A stretch of DNA of 43,318 nt. Origin: Pseudomonas sp. TNT3. Lineage in GTDB: Bacteria > Pseudomonadota > Gammaproteobacteria > Pseudomonadales > Pseudomonadaceae. Position 1 is the stretch's first letter; each line of letters begins with the position of its first letter. Made by a program: the position numbers and the translations under genes. Positions 19,786 to 27,963 of this stretch are shown piece by piece. Where the stretch lies: positions 1 through 43,318 of the forward strand of contig NZ_WFGV02000048.1 of the NCBI RefSeq assembly GCF_010095445.2, read 5' to 3'. Below the pieces are notes generated by a model, which was not told the origin of the DNA, did not search any database, and worked only from the letters and a program-made list of their open reading frames with translations.

Positions 19786-21058
19786 GGGTGCCGTTGCCGG
19801 GCAATAGCGGCAGCTTCGCCAACTTCAACGCCACGAGCAGCGCAATCACCAGCAAGGTGCCAACGAACAGCCCGATCCCGTTCCACCCACCCAGGTGCCA
19901 GAACACGCCGCCCGCCGTCCCGGCAATGCTCGACCCGGCGTAATAGCTGAACAGGTACAGCGACGATGCCTGCCCCTTGGCCTTGGTGGCGCGGCGGCCG
20001 ATCCAGCTACTCGCAACCGAATGCGCGCCGAAGAAGCCGAAGGTGAAAATCAGCATGCCGATGATCACCAGGGGCAGTGGCGTGAACAGGGTCAGGGCAA
20101 GACCGGCGATCATCAATACGATGGTCGACCAGAGCACTTTGCGGCGGCCCAGTCTGTCGGCCAACGAACCGATTTTTGCTGAACTGTAGATCCCCGACAG
20201 GTACACCACCGACAGCAGTCCGACGAAGGCTTGTTCCATGTGGTAAGGCTCGGCCAGCAGGCGATAGCCGATGTAGTTGAACAGGGTGACGAACGCGCCC
20301 ATCAACACAAAGGCTTCAAGGAACAGCAGCGGCAGGCCGGCATCGCGAAAGTGCATGGTGAAACCGTCGAGCAGGCTGCGCGGGTGCAGCGAGCGTGGGC
20401 GGAAGTTGCGCGATTCCGGGAGGATTTTCCAGAACACCGCCGCTGCAATCAGCGCCAGGCCTCCGATGACCAGCATCGCCGTGTGCCAGCTGACGAAGTC
20501 GATCAACACGCCGGTGATCAAACGCCCGCTCATCCCGCCGATGGCGTTGCCGCCGATGTACAGGCCCATCGCCAGGCCGATGTGTTGTGGGTGGATCTCC
20601 TCGCTCAGGTACGTCATGGCGACCGCCGCCAGACCGCTCAATGACAGGCCGATCAGCGCTCGCATCAGCAACACGCCGTGCCAGCTCGGCATCATCGAAC
20701 TGGCGATGGTGCACAACGCTGCAGCGAACAACGCAGCAACCATCACCGGTTTACGCCCCACTCGGTCGGAGATCGGGCCGGTGATCAGCAGGCCGATGGC
20801 GAGCATGCCGGTGGCAACCGAGAGGATCAGGCTGCTCTGCGCTGCATTGATGGCGTATTCGTGGGACAACAGCGGCATCATCGGTTGCACGCAGTACAGC
20901 AGGGCGAAGGTCGCGAAGCCGCCGCAGAACAGCGCCAGCACCGTGCGCATGAACATCGGCGTGCCTTTTTCGATGTAGATCTCCTTCATCTCGGCGACGA
21001 CATCGTCCAGCGCGGCGGGTGGAACTTCATGGGCGAGTGGAGCGACAACAGTTTTCAC
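19778..21058 (-). CDS. MFS transporter (YnfM-like)
   Basis: A 426-residue major facilitator protein with twelve predicted membrane helices. The MFS loop motif appears as GPISDRVGRKPVM between helices 2 and 3 and again as GSLADRLGRRKVLW in the second half. The early YCVQPMMPLLSHEY resembles YnfM-type drug/sugar efflux carriers. The start appears to be GTG at 21058, seven bases after GAGG; the soluble N-terminal 35 residues precede helix 1. It is divergent from a LysR gene, a common regulator-target pairing. The substrate cannot be read from sequence. Confidence 0.88.
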   Translation of the reverse strand: MKTVVAPLAHEVPPAALDDVVAEMKEIYIEKGTPMFMRTVLALFCGGFATFALLYCVQPMMPLLSHEYAINAAQSSLILSVATGMLAIGLLITGPISDRVGRKPVMVAALFAAALCTIASSMMPSWHGVLLMRALIGLSLSGLAAVAMTYLSEEIHPQHIGLAMGLYIGGNAIGGMSGRLITGVLIDFVSWHTAMLVIGGLALIAAAVFWKILPESRNFRPRSLHPRSLLDGFTMHFRDAGLPLLFLEAFVLMGAFVTLFNYIGYRLLAEPYHMEQAFVGLLSVVYLSGIYSSAKIGSLADRLGRRKVLWSTIVLMIAGLALTLFTPLPLVIIGMLIFTFGFFGAHSVASSWIGRRATKAKGQASSLYLFSYYAGSSIAGTAGGVFWHLGGWNGIGLFVGTLLVIALLVALKLAKLPLLPGNGTPI

Positions 21059-21177
21059 TTCGGACCTCGGTAGCAGGCAGCCGGTCAGGCAATGAAAAAA
21101 GCATATAGCTGCCTAATGATTCAATCCAATATATTGTTCGACCTGTTTGAGAGGTTTTACGACCTAATGGAGTTTTC
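21059..21177. promoter_or_regulatory. Divergent MFS/LysR control region
   Basis: The 119-bp gap must hold both promoters and any LysR operator. A perfect 10-bp palindrome CAATATATTG is at 21127-21136. On the minus strand it overlaps a weak promoter candidate for the MFS gene: TTGGAT, 16 bp, then TATATG. The assignment is inference only. Confidence 0.35.
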
Positions 21178-22119
21178 ATGGAATTACGCCACCTGCGCTA
21201 CTTCATCGCCGTCGCTGAAGAACTGCACTTTGGCCGCGCCGCACAGGTGCTGGGCATCTCGCAGCCACCGCTGAGCCAGCAGATTCAGGCACTGGAACAG
21301 GAAGTCGGGGCGCGCTTGTTCGAGCGTACCAATCGTCGGGTCGAGCTGAGCGAAGCCGGCCGACTGTTTCTGGAAGAGGCGCGACTGGCGCTGGCGCAGG
21401 TCGACAAGGCTGCGGACGTCGCACGCCGGGCGCAACTCGGTGAGCTGGGCGAAATGAAGATTGGATTCACCTCGTCGGCGCCCTTCAACTCGACCATTCC
21501 CCAAGCGATTTTTTCGTTCCGCCAGCGTTTTCCGGCGGTGCATTTGAACCTGCGGGAAATGAGCAGTACCCAAGTGGCTGAGGCGCTGGTGGATGAGTCG
21601 ATCGAAGTCGGGATCATGCGACCGCTGGGGCTGCCGGATTCTCTGAGCGTGGTGGAGCTGATGCGTGAGCCGCTGGTGGCGGTGCTCAGCTCCAAGCATC
21701 CGCTGGTGAATGGCAGCGAGGGCGGCCTGTTTCTGTCAGCCCTGGCTCTCGAACCGTTCGTCTTTTTCCCACGCAGCTACGGCAGCGGGCTGTACGCGCA
21801 ACTGCTGAGCCTGGCGCGAGACTCCGGCTTCAGCCCGCACTTCGCCCAGGAAGCCGGCGAGGCGATGACTATCATTGGATTGGTGGCGGCGGGGTTGGGC
21901 GTGTCGGTGCTGCCGGCGTCTTATCAGCGGATGCGCATTGATGGGGTCGTGTACCGACCTTTGCTTGATCCGGCAGCGGTGTCGGCGGTTTGGCTGGTGC
22001 AACGCAAGGATCAGAAATCGCCGATGGCGCGGGCGTTTGTGGAGTTGTTGACGAGGAAGGTTGAAGGGGAAAATCAAAGCACCGCACCCCGTACATTTGA
22101 AGTTACGGATCGACCTTAG
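21178..22119 (+). CDS. LysR-family transcriptional regulator
   Basis: A 313-residue LysR-type regulator. The N-terminal winged helix-turn-helix is MELRHLRYFIAVAEELHFGRAAQVLGISQPPLSQQIQALEQEVGA-like (residues 1-60); the rest is the periplasmic-binding-protein-like effector domain (from about residue 90). Such proteins commonly control a divergently transcribed neighbour, here the MFS transporter. The effector ligand is unknown. The last 20 residues beyond the effector domain (ENQSTAPRTFEVTDRP) are probably disordered. Confidence 0.93.
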   Translation: MELRHLRYFIAVAEELHFGRAAQVLGISQPPLSQQIQALEQEVGARLFERTNRRVELSEAGRLFLEEARLALAQVDKAADVARRAQLGELGEMKIGFTSSAPFNSTIPQAIFSFRQRFPAVHLNLREMSSTQVAEALVDESIEVGIMRPLGLPDSLSVVELMREPLVAVLSSKHPLVNGSEGGLFLSALALEPFVFFPRSYGSGLYAQLLSLARDSGFSPHFAQEAGEAMTIIGLVAAGLGVSVLPASYQRMRIDGVVYRPLLDPAAVSAVWLVQRKDQKSPMARAFVELLTRKVEGENQSTAPRTFEVTDRP

Positions 22120-22170
22120 AGATTTGTCTGTTCCTTGCGCATTATCGATTTCTTTTGATGAGTGCCACGG

Positions 22171-22554
22171 ATGCCACTTCTGTATCAACCTAAGGAAGGT
22201 AGTGTGCTGATTTGCGATTTCAGAGGTTTTGAAGTCCCCGAAATGATTAAAGTCAGGCCTGTTGTCGTTATACGCAAACACAGGACGTACAGCTTGTTGG
22301 TAACGGTTGTCCCTTTAAGCACCACTGCGCCGGATCGTCTGCTGGAACACCATTTGGAACTGCAAAGCCATCTCCAGGGTGCCAATGCAGTTTGCTGGGC
22401 AAAGTGCGATATGGTTGCAACCGTCAGCTTGTCGAGACTTGACCGGATCAAAAGCCGGGATCGCCAAGGGAAGCGCGTTTATTTAATTTCACAACTTGAA
22501 GCAGATGAGTTTCACGCAATCAAAGCCGCAGTTCGCAGCGCGCTTGGCTTGTGA
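22171..22554 (+). CDS. PemK/MazF-like protein, solitary
   Basis: A 127-residue protein with the start of the PemK/MazF fold: GSVLICDFRGFEVPEMIKVRPVVVI, then TVVPLSTT and the AVCWAKCDMVATVSLSRLDRI strand region. Family members are mRNA endoribonucleases, usually encoded with a small antitoxin. Here no antitoxin-sized gene with its own ribosome-binding site lies directly before or after it, so it may be a solitary member with another role. The ATG at 22171 (MPLLYQPKEG) is preferred; a GTG at 22162 would add three residues. The ribosome-binding site is weak. Confidence 0.75.
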   Translation: MPLLYQPKEGSVLICDFRGFEVPEMIKVRPVVVIRKHRTYSLLVTVVPLSTTAPDRLLEHHLELQSHLQGANAVCWAKCDMVATVSLSRLDRIKSRDRQGKRVYLISQLEADEFHAIKAAVRSALGL

Positions 22555-22726
22555 TGTCATGAGGTGTGGCATACGGGCCAACTGCCAGCTGTTGTCCCTG
22601 GTTCAGTTTCAAGCAATATTACCGGAGTTCCCGAAAGGGGCTTGTGAGACTCTGAGGATCCTGGGTAACCAGTCATCGCAGAGCCAGACAGGTACAGAGC
22701 GATGACAAGCCAACCTGTTTGTGAAG

Positions 22727-22752
22727 GGGCGCCGAAAGGCGCCCTTTGTCGT
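22727..22752 (+). terminator. Terminator-like hairpin
   Basis: A perfect GGGCGCC / GGCGCCC stem (22727-22733 with 22738-22744) and a GAAA tetraloop are followed by TTTGTCGTTT. It lies 170 bp after the PemK-like gene and could end its transcript. The U-tract is interrupted. Confidence 0.6.
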
Positions 22753-22786
22753 TTCTGGTGTCGCATAAGCAACTGCTGCGCAGTCA

Positions 22787-22879
22787 ATCGCGGGCAAGAC
22801 CGCTCTCACAGGTCAAGCGGTGTGAACGCGATGGTCGCCACACTGCAAAAATTTGTGGGAGCGGGCTTGCCCGCGAAAG
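22787..22879. repeat. REP pair
   Basis: A degenerate unit CGCGGGCAAGACCGCTCTCA (from 22790) faces an intact unit TGTGGGAGCGGGCTTGCCCG (from 22854). Together they form a REPIN-like inverted pair in the gene-free stretch 22555-23280. Small reading frames across it encode only repeat-derived peptides. Confidence 0.8.
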
Positions 22880-23040
22880 CGTCCGCCAGCCCACCAGAAA
22901 CGGTGCGTTCACCTACGCCAAATCGGACGATTCGCTGAAGGGTGTAGGACATTTCCATATTGCCTTGAGCAGGCCACAGCGCCTTGCGGCATTGCCTACA
23001 ACTAATCCAGAATCCGCCGGCTTGTGCGCCTTGGGGGCGG

Positions 23041-23280
23041 TCGATAACTTGGTTCGGTCACTGATTCCCAGTGATCGGGTTTAGTCGCCCGGGGTTGTTA
23101 GTAGGTGCACAGCGTTCTATTCAGTCAGGTATCCCTCATCCCTGTACTTAATGGTGGTTGTGCGCAGGGCGCTTTCGGGCGCGCCGGTATTGCTAACTCC
23201 CCGGTCGACTAACCTGCGCACAGCCGCCACCCATTCGTTTAGTCGCGAGGCAGTTGCGGCTCCATTCAAGGAGTTGGCAA
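23041..23280 (+). promoter_or_regulatory. Structured leader of the DUF6124-type gene
   Basis: The 240 bp before the small gene fold strongly. A 16-bp stem pairs 23153-23168 (GGTGGTTGTGCGCAGG) with 23213-23228 (CCTGCGCACAGCCGCC), using two G-U pairs as in RNA. Inside are GCGC/GCGC and CCGG/CCGG helices. Upstream are TCACTG/CAGTGA (23058-23063 with 23069-23074) and a CGGG/CCCG hairpin. The motif TTTAGTCGC occurs at about 23080 and again at about 23239. An AAGGAG site lies just before the ATG. The rest of the 22555-23280 stretch holds the terminator-like hairpin and the REP pair described separately, and no convincing gene. Confidence 0.5.
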
Positions 23281-23607
23281 ATGTTAAAGGTCACACCGAA
23301 TCCGCCGGACACCGATCCGACGTCGCCGCACGAAACCCCCAATTCTGAAAAGCCGCTCGAAGCCACCGATCACATGGCCGGTCGCACGCGCCAACCGAGC
23401 TCCATCTTCCTCATCGCCCCTGATATCGACAACCAGACCCTGCTGGAATACGCCTGCGAATCCCTGGCCTCAGCGAACGTCATGGCCAGCGACTTTGTGC
23501 GGTATCTGGAGGGCTCGCAGTGCAACACTCTGCTGGGGATTCAGCAGTCGATCATGCTGGGAGAGCTGGCGGTGAATCGGGTGCTGGATAACCTTGATCC
23601 ACCGTAA
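23281..23607 (+). CDS. DUF6124 (formerly DUF3077)-type small protein
   Basis: A 108-residue protein of unknown function found widely in Pseudomonas. It has a disordered acidic/proline N-terminus (MLKVTPNPPDTDPTSPHETP) followed by a helical domain SSIFLIAPDIDNQTLLEYACESLASANVMASDFV and a C-terminal QSIMLGELAVNRVLDN. The start at 23281 is set by an AAGGAG site seven to eight bases upstream and by the family N-terminus. No signal peptide or membrane helix is present. It stands alone, with a highly structured leader upstream and a palindromic repeat immediately downstream. The family name is from memory of the characteristic sequence. Confidence 0.8.
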   Translation: MLKVTPNPPDTDPTSPHETPNSEKPLEATDHMAGRTRQPSSIFLIAPDIDNQTLLEYACESLASANVMASDFVRYLEGSQCNTLLGIQQSIMLGELAVNRVLDNLDPP

Positions 23608-23620
23608 GCAGCTACACCAC

Positions 23621-23733
23621 TGATCGTTTCCACGCTCCGCGTGGGAATGCCTCAACGGACGCTCCGCATTCGGCTCTGGATGGGACGCTGAGCGTCCCGG
23701 GCTGCATTCCCACGCAGAGAGTGGGAACGATCA
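23621..23733. repeat. Long palindromic repeat between convergent genes
   Basis: The ends TGATCGTTTCCACGC (23621) and the matching GTGGGAACGATCA (to 23733) form the outer stem of a 113-bp imperfect palindrome. It contains nested palindromes such as GGGACGCTGAGCGTCCC. This is a common dispersed element in fluorescent pseudomonads. It lies between the DUF6124-type gene and the end of the polyene operon, where it could act as a two-way terminator. A partial REP remnant (ATGTGGGAGCGGACTTGCAG) follows just before the 3' end of the last polyene gene. Confidence 0.85.
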
Positions 23734-23765
23734 ATAAACCATCAATGTGGGAGCGGACTTGCAGA

Positions 23766-24992
23766 TTAAGACCAACGCCGAAAAATCAGCGACGTATTCA
23801 CCCCGCCAAACGCAAAATTGTTGTTCATCACGTACTGATTACTCATCTGCCGGAACTCGCCCCGCAGGTATTCCAGCTTGCCGCAATGCGGGTCAACTTC
23901 ATCGAGGTTGAAGGTATGTGCGTACAAATCGCTGTTCATCATTTCGATGCTGAACCACGACTCCAACGCCCCGCAGGCGCCGAGGGTGTGGCCGAGGAAG
24001 CTTTTCTGCGAGCTGATCGGCATGTGTTCACCAAACAGCGCGCTGGTCGCGAGGGTTTCGGCAATGTCGCCTTGTTCGGTCGCGGTGCCGTGACCGTTGA
24101 CGTAGCCGATGTCAGACGGCTGCAAGCCTGCGTCTTCCAGCGCCAGCTCCATGGCCCGGCGCATGGTGACTTGCTCCGGACGGGTGGTGTGCTGGCCGTC
24201 GGCGTTGCTGCCGAAGCCGACGAGTTCGGCATGAATGCGCGCACCGCGAGCCAGGGCGTGTTCGAGTTCTTCGAGCACCAGCATGCCGCCACCTTCACCA
24301 ATCACCAGGCCGTCGCGGTCCTTGTCATAAGGGCGCGGGGTGGTTTGCGGGGCGTTATTTTTCAGGCTGGTGGCGTAGAGCGCATCGAAGACCATGGCTT
24401 CGGTGGGGCACAGTTCTTCGGCACCGCCAGCGAGCATCAGCGGCAGGCGGCCGAACTTGATCGATTCGTAGGCGTAACCGATGCCCTGGCTGCCGCTGGT
24501 GCAGGCGCTGGACGTCGGAATCAACCGGCCGGTGAGGCCGAAGAAGATGCTGATATTGGCGGCGGTGGTGTGGGGCATCATGCGCACGTAGGAATTGGCG
24601 TTGAGCCCCTCGGCGACCGAGTTGAGCAGCATGTTGCCGAAGGCCTTGATCTCGTCCGTGCTGCCGGTGGAAGACCCGCAAGCGACGCCCATGCGCCCAT
24701 CCTTGATCGATTCATCGCCCAGCAACCCGGCATCGGCGAGGGCTCGCTCTGACGCTCCAACGGCAAGGCGCGAAACGCGGCCCATGCTGCGCAGTTGTTT
24801 GCGAGTCCAGTGGCTGGGCACCTTGAAGTCATCGATGGGCCCGGCCAGGCGGGTGTTGAGTTCGGTAAACCGGTCCCACTCGTCCATTCGGCGAATGCCG
24901 CTGCGGTTGGCCGCGAAGTTGCCGGCGATGGTTTCCCAATCGCTGCCCAGAGAAGTGATGCCGGCCATGCCGGTGACGACGACGCGCTTCAT
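23766..24992 (-). CDS. Beta-ketoacyl-ACP synthase (aryl polyene cluster, ApeR-like)
   Basis: A 408-residue FabF-type condensing enzyme with a full triad: Cys164 (SSACTSGSQG), His301 (NGHGTAT) and His335 (FLGHTLGA). In aryl-polyene clusters such a ketosynthase extends or primes the polyene on the carrier protein. The ATG at 24992 overlaps the ketoreductase stop (TGATG) and follows GGAGG by about eight bases; a GTG at 24998 is less likely. It is the last gene of the twenty-gene operon. Confidence 0.92.
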   Translation of the reverse strand: MKRVVVTGMAGITSLGSDWETIAGNFAANRSGIRRMDEWDRFTELNTRLAGPIDDFKVPSHWTRKQLRSMGRVSRLAVGASERALADAGLLGDESIKDGRMGVACGSSTGSTDEIKAFGNMLLNSVAEGLNANSYVRMMPHTTAANISIFFGLTGRLIPTSSACTSGSQGIGYAYESIKFGRLPLMLAGGAEELCPTEAMVFDALYATSLKNNAPQTTPRPYDKDRDGLVIGEGGGMLVLEELEHALARGARIHAELVGFGSNADGQHTTRPEQVTMRRAMELALEDAGLQPSDIGYVNGHGTATEQGDIAETLATSALFGEHMPISSQKSFLGHTLGACGALESWFSIEMMNSDLYAHTFNLDEVDPHCGKLEYLRGEFRQMSNQYVMNNNFAFGGVNTSLIFRRWS

Positions 24993-25720
24993 CAGCACAG
25001 GCCTCCGTTGACGGCCAAAACCTGCCGGGTGATGTACGACGCTTCCGCCGACATCAGGAAATTCACTGCACCGGCCACCTCTTCCGGGGTGCCCATGCGT
25101 TGTGCGGGGATCATTTTCATCAGTTCTTCCACCGGCACGTTTTCATCGAGCATCGCCGTATCGATCAGGCCGGGAGCGACGCAGTTGACGGTGATCTTGC
25201 GCTTGCCCAGTTCGATCGCCAGGGCTTTCGCCGCACCGATCAAGCCCGCCTTGGAGGCGCTGTAATTGACCTGGCCACGGTTGCCGATCAACCCCGACAC
25301 CGACGTGATGCAGACGATCCGCCCAGCGGCGCGACGACGAATCATCGGCATCATCACCGGGTGCAGCACGTTGTAGAAACCGTCGAGGTTGGTGCGCATC
25401 ACCACATCCCAATCATCCTCGCTCAGGGCCGGAAAAGCACCGTCGCGTGTCAGCCCGGCATTCAGTACCACCCCGTAATACGCGCCGTGGGTTTCCACAT
25501 CGGCCTCAAGAATGGCTTTGCAGCTGGCACGGTCGGACACGTCGAATTGCAGCACGCGGGCATGGCGGCCCAGGGCTTCGATTTCTGCCTTCACCGCCTG
25601 CGCGTCGGCGAGACCGCTGCGGCAATGCAACACGATGTCATGCCCGGCCTGGGCCAGCCGCAAGGCGATAGCGCGGCCGATGCCACGGCTGGAACCGGTG
25701 ACCAGTACGGATTCAGTCAT
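24992..25720 (-). CDS. 3-ketoacyl-ACP reductase (ApeQ-like, FabG family)
   Basis: A short-chain dehydrogenase of 242 residues reducing the beta-keto group of the growing chain with NADPH. It has the Rossmann motif TGSSRGIGRA (8-17), NAG at 87-89, and the catalytic Ser140, Tyr153 and Lys157 in SVSGLIGNRGQVNYSASK. The start at 25720 follows GGAG and overlaps the dehydratase gene by 8 bp. The reading frame from 25741 has no ribosome-binding advantage. Its role in the pathway is inferred from its position between the dehydratase and ketosynthase genes. Confidence 0.93.
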   Translation of the reverse strand: MTESVLVTGSSRGIGRAIALRLAQAGHDIVLHCRSGLADAQAVKAEIEALGRHARVLQFDVSDRASCKAILEADVETHGAYYGVVLNAGLTRDGAFPALSEDDWDVVMRTNLDGFYNVLHPVMMPMIRRRAAGRIVCITSVSGLIGNRGQVNYSASKAGLIGAAKALAIELGKRKITVNCVAPGLIDTAMLDENVPVEELMKMIPAQRMGTPEEVAGAVNFLMSAEASYITRQVLAVNGGLC

Positions 25721-26177
25721 GACTGGACTCCTTCGATTCATGAAGATATTGCGCAGGCTGAGGCGGGCGGAACACGTTCAGACGGGCGGTGGCGTGGATG
25801 CCGGGGGCGTTGATGTGGCATTCGAACACGCCCATGCCGTTGTCGTCTTCCAGCGAGCGCAGCCCGTGGATGGTCAGCTCGGTGCCGGCGGGGAAATGTT
25901 CGACGTTGCATTCGAATTTACGGGTGCCCAGCAGGAAGCCCAGCGCCACGGCATCACCACGCTGACGTGCATGACAGCCGGCATAGGCGGCAACGCTCTG
26001 GGCCATCAGTTCGATGCCGACCCAGGCTGGCAGGCTACCGTCGGGACGGTTGAACAGGCCGTCGGGTTTGACGGTCAGCCGGGTGAGGATCTGCTCGTCA
26101 TCGAAGGACAAAACCTGCTCGATCAGGATCATGTCGCCAGCGTGAGGCAGCAGTTCGGCGAGCGGCCAGTCGATCAT
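25713..26177 (-). CDS. Hotdog-fold 3-hydroxyacyl-ACP dehydratase (ApeP-like)
   Basis: A 154-residue hotdog protein. It has the dehydratase-like start LLPHAGDMILIEQVLSFD (His12) and the helix segment LPAWVGIELMAQSVAAYAG, in the place where FabZ/FabA carry the acidic catalytic residue. In aryl-polyene synthesis this kind of protein dehydrates each 3-hydroxy intermediate, probably with a second hotdog subunit; here that partner may be the hotdog domain fused to the adenylation enzyme (37904-39583). The ATG at 26177 overlaps the upstream ketosynthase stop (ATGA). Confidence 0.87.
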   Translation of the reverse strand: MIDWPLAELLPHAGDMILIEQVLSFDDEQILTRLTVKPDGLFNRPDGSLPAWVGIELMAQSVAAYAGCHARQRGDAVALGFLLGTRKFECNVEHFPAGTELTIHGLRSLEDDNGMGVFECHINAPGIHATARLNVFRPPQPAQYLHESKESSHD

Positions 26178-27370
26178 GGTGCGTCTCCGATTATCAGGCT
26201 GACGTTGTTGCCACCGAAGGCAAAGGAATTGCTCATCAGGTAGCGAGGTGCAATGGACGTCAGCCGATCGGCCGGGGTCACCCACTTCAGTGCGGGCAGC
26301 CCAGGGTCTGGCTGGCCATCCCAGACGTGCGGCGGCAAGGCGTGCTGTTGATTGTCAGTGCTCAGGCTCAACCAGCAGAACGCCGCTTCGAGCGCCCCGG
26401 CAGCGCCGAGGGTATGACCGGTCATCGGTTTGGTCGACGAACACGGCACGCCTGAGGGGAACAGCGTAGCCACCGCCAGGCTTTCCATGGCGTCGTTGTG
26501 TTGCGTGGCGGTGCCGTGCAGGTTCAGGTAGCCAATCTGCTCGGGTTGCAGGTTCGCGCGGTTCAAGGCTTTGCGCATCGCTTGCAGGGCTCCGCGGCCG
26601 GTCGGTTCCGGGGCGGATATGTGATGGGCGTCGGAGCTGGCGCCGCTGCCGAGCAGGGCAATCGATTGATGTTCGCCGGCACGTCTGGTCATCAGAAACA
26701 GCACCGCCGCTTCGCCGATGTTGATGCCGTTGCGATTGACCGAAAACGGATTGCAGCGTTGCCCGGATACCGCGTCCAGCGCCGAGAACCCGTTCAATGT
26801 CAGCTTGCACAGGGTGTCGACCCCGCCGCACAGCACCGCGTCGCACAGGCCGAGATTCAGCAGGCGCTGGGCACTCATCAACGCCCGTGCGCTGGACGTG
26901 CAGGCGGTGGAAATTACATAGGCCGGACCACTCAATTGCAGCCATTGCGCAAGGAAATTCGCCGGCGCGCCGAGTTCCTGTTGCTGATAGTCGTATTGGG
27001 CGGGAAATTCATCTTCACGAATGTAGTGAGCGAGCCCGCGACTGGCTTCGTCGATGCCCGACGTGCTGGTGCCCAGGACCACGCCGATACGATCACGACC
27101 GTAAGTCTGGATGGCCTGGTCGATGTCGTCACGAATCTGCAGCGCGGCTTCGAGCAGCAATTGATTATTACGGGTGCCTTGGTCCGCGAGTCCAGCGGGA
27201 ATGGCGGCGAGCTCACCGCGTACGGCGGCCACCGGTAATGAGCGGTCTGCGACCCAGCCGCTTTCATTGCGCATGCCGGAGCAGTCACCGGCAAACAGAT
27301 GGTGTGCTACTTCCTGCTTGTCCCGACCCAGGGCACAGATCACCCCGAGTGCGTTCAGATAGGCCGTCAT
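26174..27370 (-). CDS. Beta-ketoacyl-ACP synthase (ApeO-like)
   Basis: A 398-residue condensing enzyme with a Cys-His-His triad: Cys157 (ISTACTSSARAL), His285 (NLHGTATQ) and His319 (MTGHTLGAAG). It is the second complete ketosynthase in the operon. In characterised systems one ketosynthase pairs with a chain-length factor to make the polyene, and the product at 41412-42137 is the likely partner. The start at 27370 overlaps the lipoprotein stop (ATGA). Which of the two ketosynthases pairs with the factor cannot be read here. Confidence 0.9.
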   Translation of the reverse strand: MTAYLNALGVICALGRDKQEVAHHLFAGDCSGMRNESGWVADRSLPVAAVRGELAAIPAGLADQGTRNNQLLLEAALQIRDDIDQAIQTYGRDRIGVVLGTSTSGIDEASRGLAHYIREDEFPAQYDYQQQELGAPANFLAQWLQLSGPAYVISTACTSSARALMSAQRLLNLGLCDAVLCGGVDTLCKLTLNGFSALDAVSGQRCNPFSVNRNGINIGEAAVLFLMTRRAGEHQSIALLGSGASSDAHHISAPEPTGRGALQAMRKALNRANLQPEQIGYLNLHGTATQHNDAMESLAVATLFPSGVPCSSTKPMTGHTLGAAGALEAAFCWLSLSTDNQQHALPPHVWDGQPDPGLPALKWVTPADRLTSIAPRYLMSNSFAFGGNNVSLIIGDAP

Positions 27371-27963
27371 GGCGTGTCCCCGCTCAGCGGCGTGACCTGA
27401 TATTTCGGGCCTTTAGGCAGGGTCAGCTCAAAATTCATCGGCTGCGCGTAACGCACATCCCAGTGCTCGGGCAGGCTCCGTTGTGCGCCATGTTGCCAGG
27501 CGAGCGGATAGTGACCCTGGAGTTGATCCTTGGGCGTCAGCGCAAACATCAGTGCCGCGAACAGCTCTCTCGCTTCTGGATTCGGCGGCAGCAGACCGTC
27601 GGCGTGCCATTCACCGTCGACCAGTTTCTGCCGTGCCTGTGGGATACCCAGCAAGTCCATCATCGACCAGCGAATCCCAGGGCCTTCGCGCTGGATCACC
27701 AACACCCAGTCCAGACGCTGATCGTCTTGCAGGCGCTGGATGTGCAGTTGCAACGGCAATGGCAGGTCCGGGGTCTGCTCGGGCAGCGGCGCGCGGCTGG
27801 CACAGGCGCTCAACAGCAAGGCGGCGCCCAGTAGCAAAAACCTCGCTATCCCGGTAGGCGTGAGCCTGCTCGCGATGACGGTATTACATCCAACAGTCAG
27901 ATTGCCTGAGCCACCGCAATCACGAGCAGGCTCACTCCCACAGAATTTGACGACAGTGAACAT
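27367..27963 (-). CDS. DUF3261 lipoprotein with REP-derived N-terminal extension
   Basis: A lipoprotein typical of aryl-polyene clusters. Reading from the ATG at 27963 (overlapping the methyltransferase stop) it is 198 residues. The lipoprotein signal ARFLLLGAALLLSAC has its lipobox Cys at residue 54, unusually far in. Residues about 7-37 are encoded by a REP pair (27853-27943), so the normal signal peptide has been pushed inward. No good internal ATG lies just before the hydrophobic stretch; ATA or TTG codons are the only near candidates. The mature part (LQLHIQRLQDDQRLDWVLVIQREGPGIRWSMMD) fits DUF3261. Function is unknown; it may help localise the pigment. Confidence 0.8.
   Translation of the reverse strand: MFTVVKFCGSEPARDCGGSGNLTVGCNTVIASRLTPTGIARFLLLGAALLLSACASRAPLPEQTPDLPLPLQLHIQRLQDDQRLDWVLVIQREGPGIRWSMMDLLGIPQARQKLVDGEWHADGLLPPNPEARELFAALMFALTPKDQLQGHYPLAWQHGAQRSLPEHWDVRYAQPMNFELTLPKGPKYQVTPLSGDTP
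27853..27943. repeat. REP pair inside the DUF3261 gene
   Basis: GGTAGGCGTGAGCCTGCTCG (from 27853) faces its inverted partner CGAGCAGGCTCACTCCCACA (to 27942). Both are GAGCCTGCTCG-type REP units. The 91-bp pair lies within the reading frame, between the start codon and the lipoprotein signal sequence. Confidence 0.9.

Noticed and set aside
22158..22193. Possible antitoxin start ATG just before the PemK-like gene
   Set aside because: The frame stops after 11 codons; it is far too short for an antitoxin.
22702..23084. Small plus-strand frames in the gap before the DUF6124-type gene
   Set aside because: They run through the terminator-like hairpin and REP units, and their peptides (for example VGAGLPAKAS) are repeat translations.
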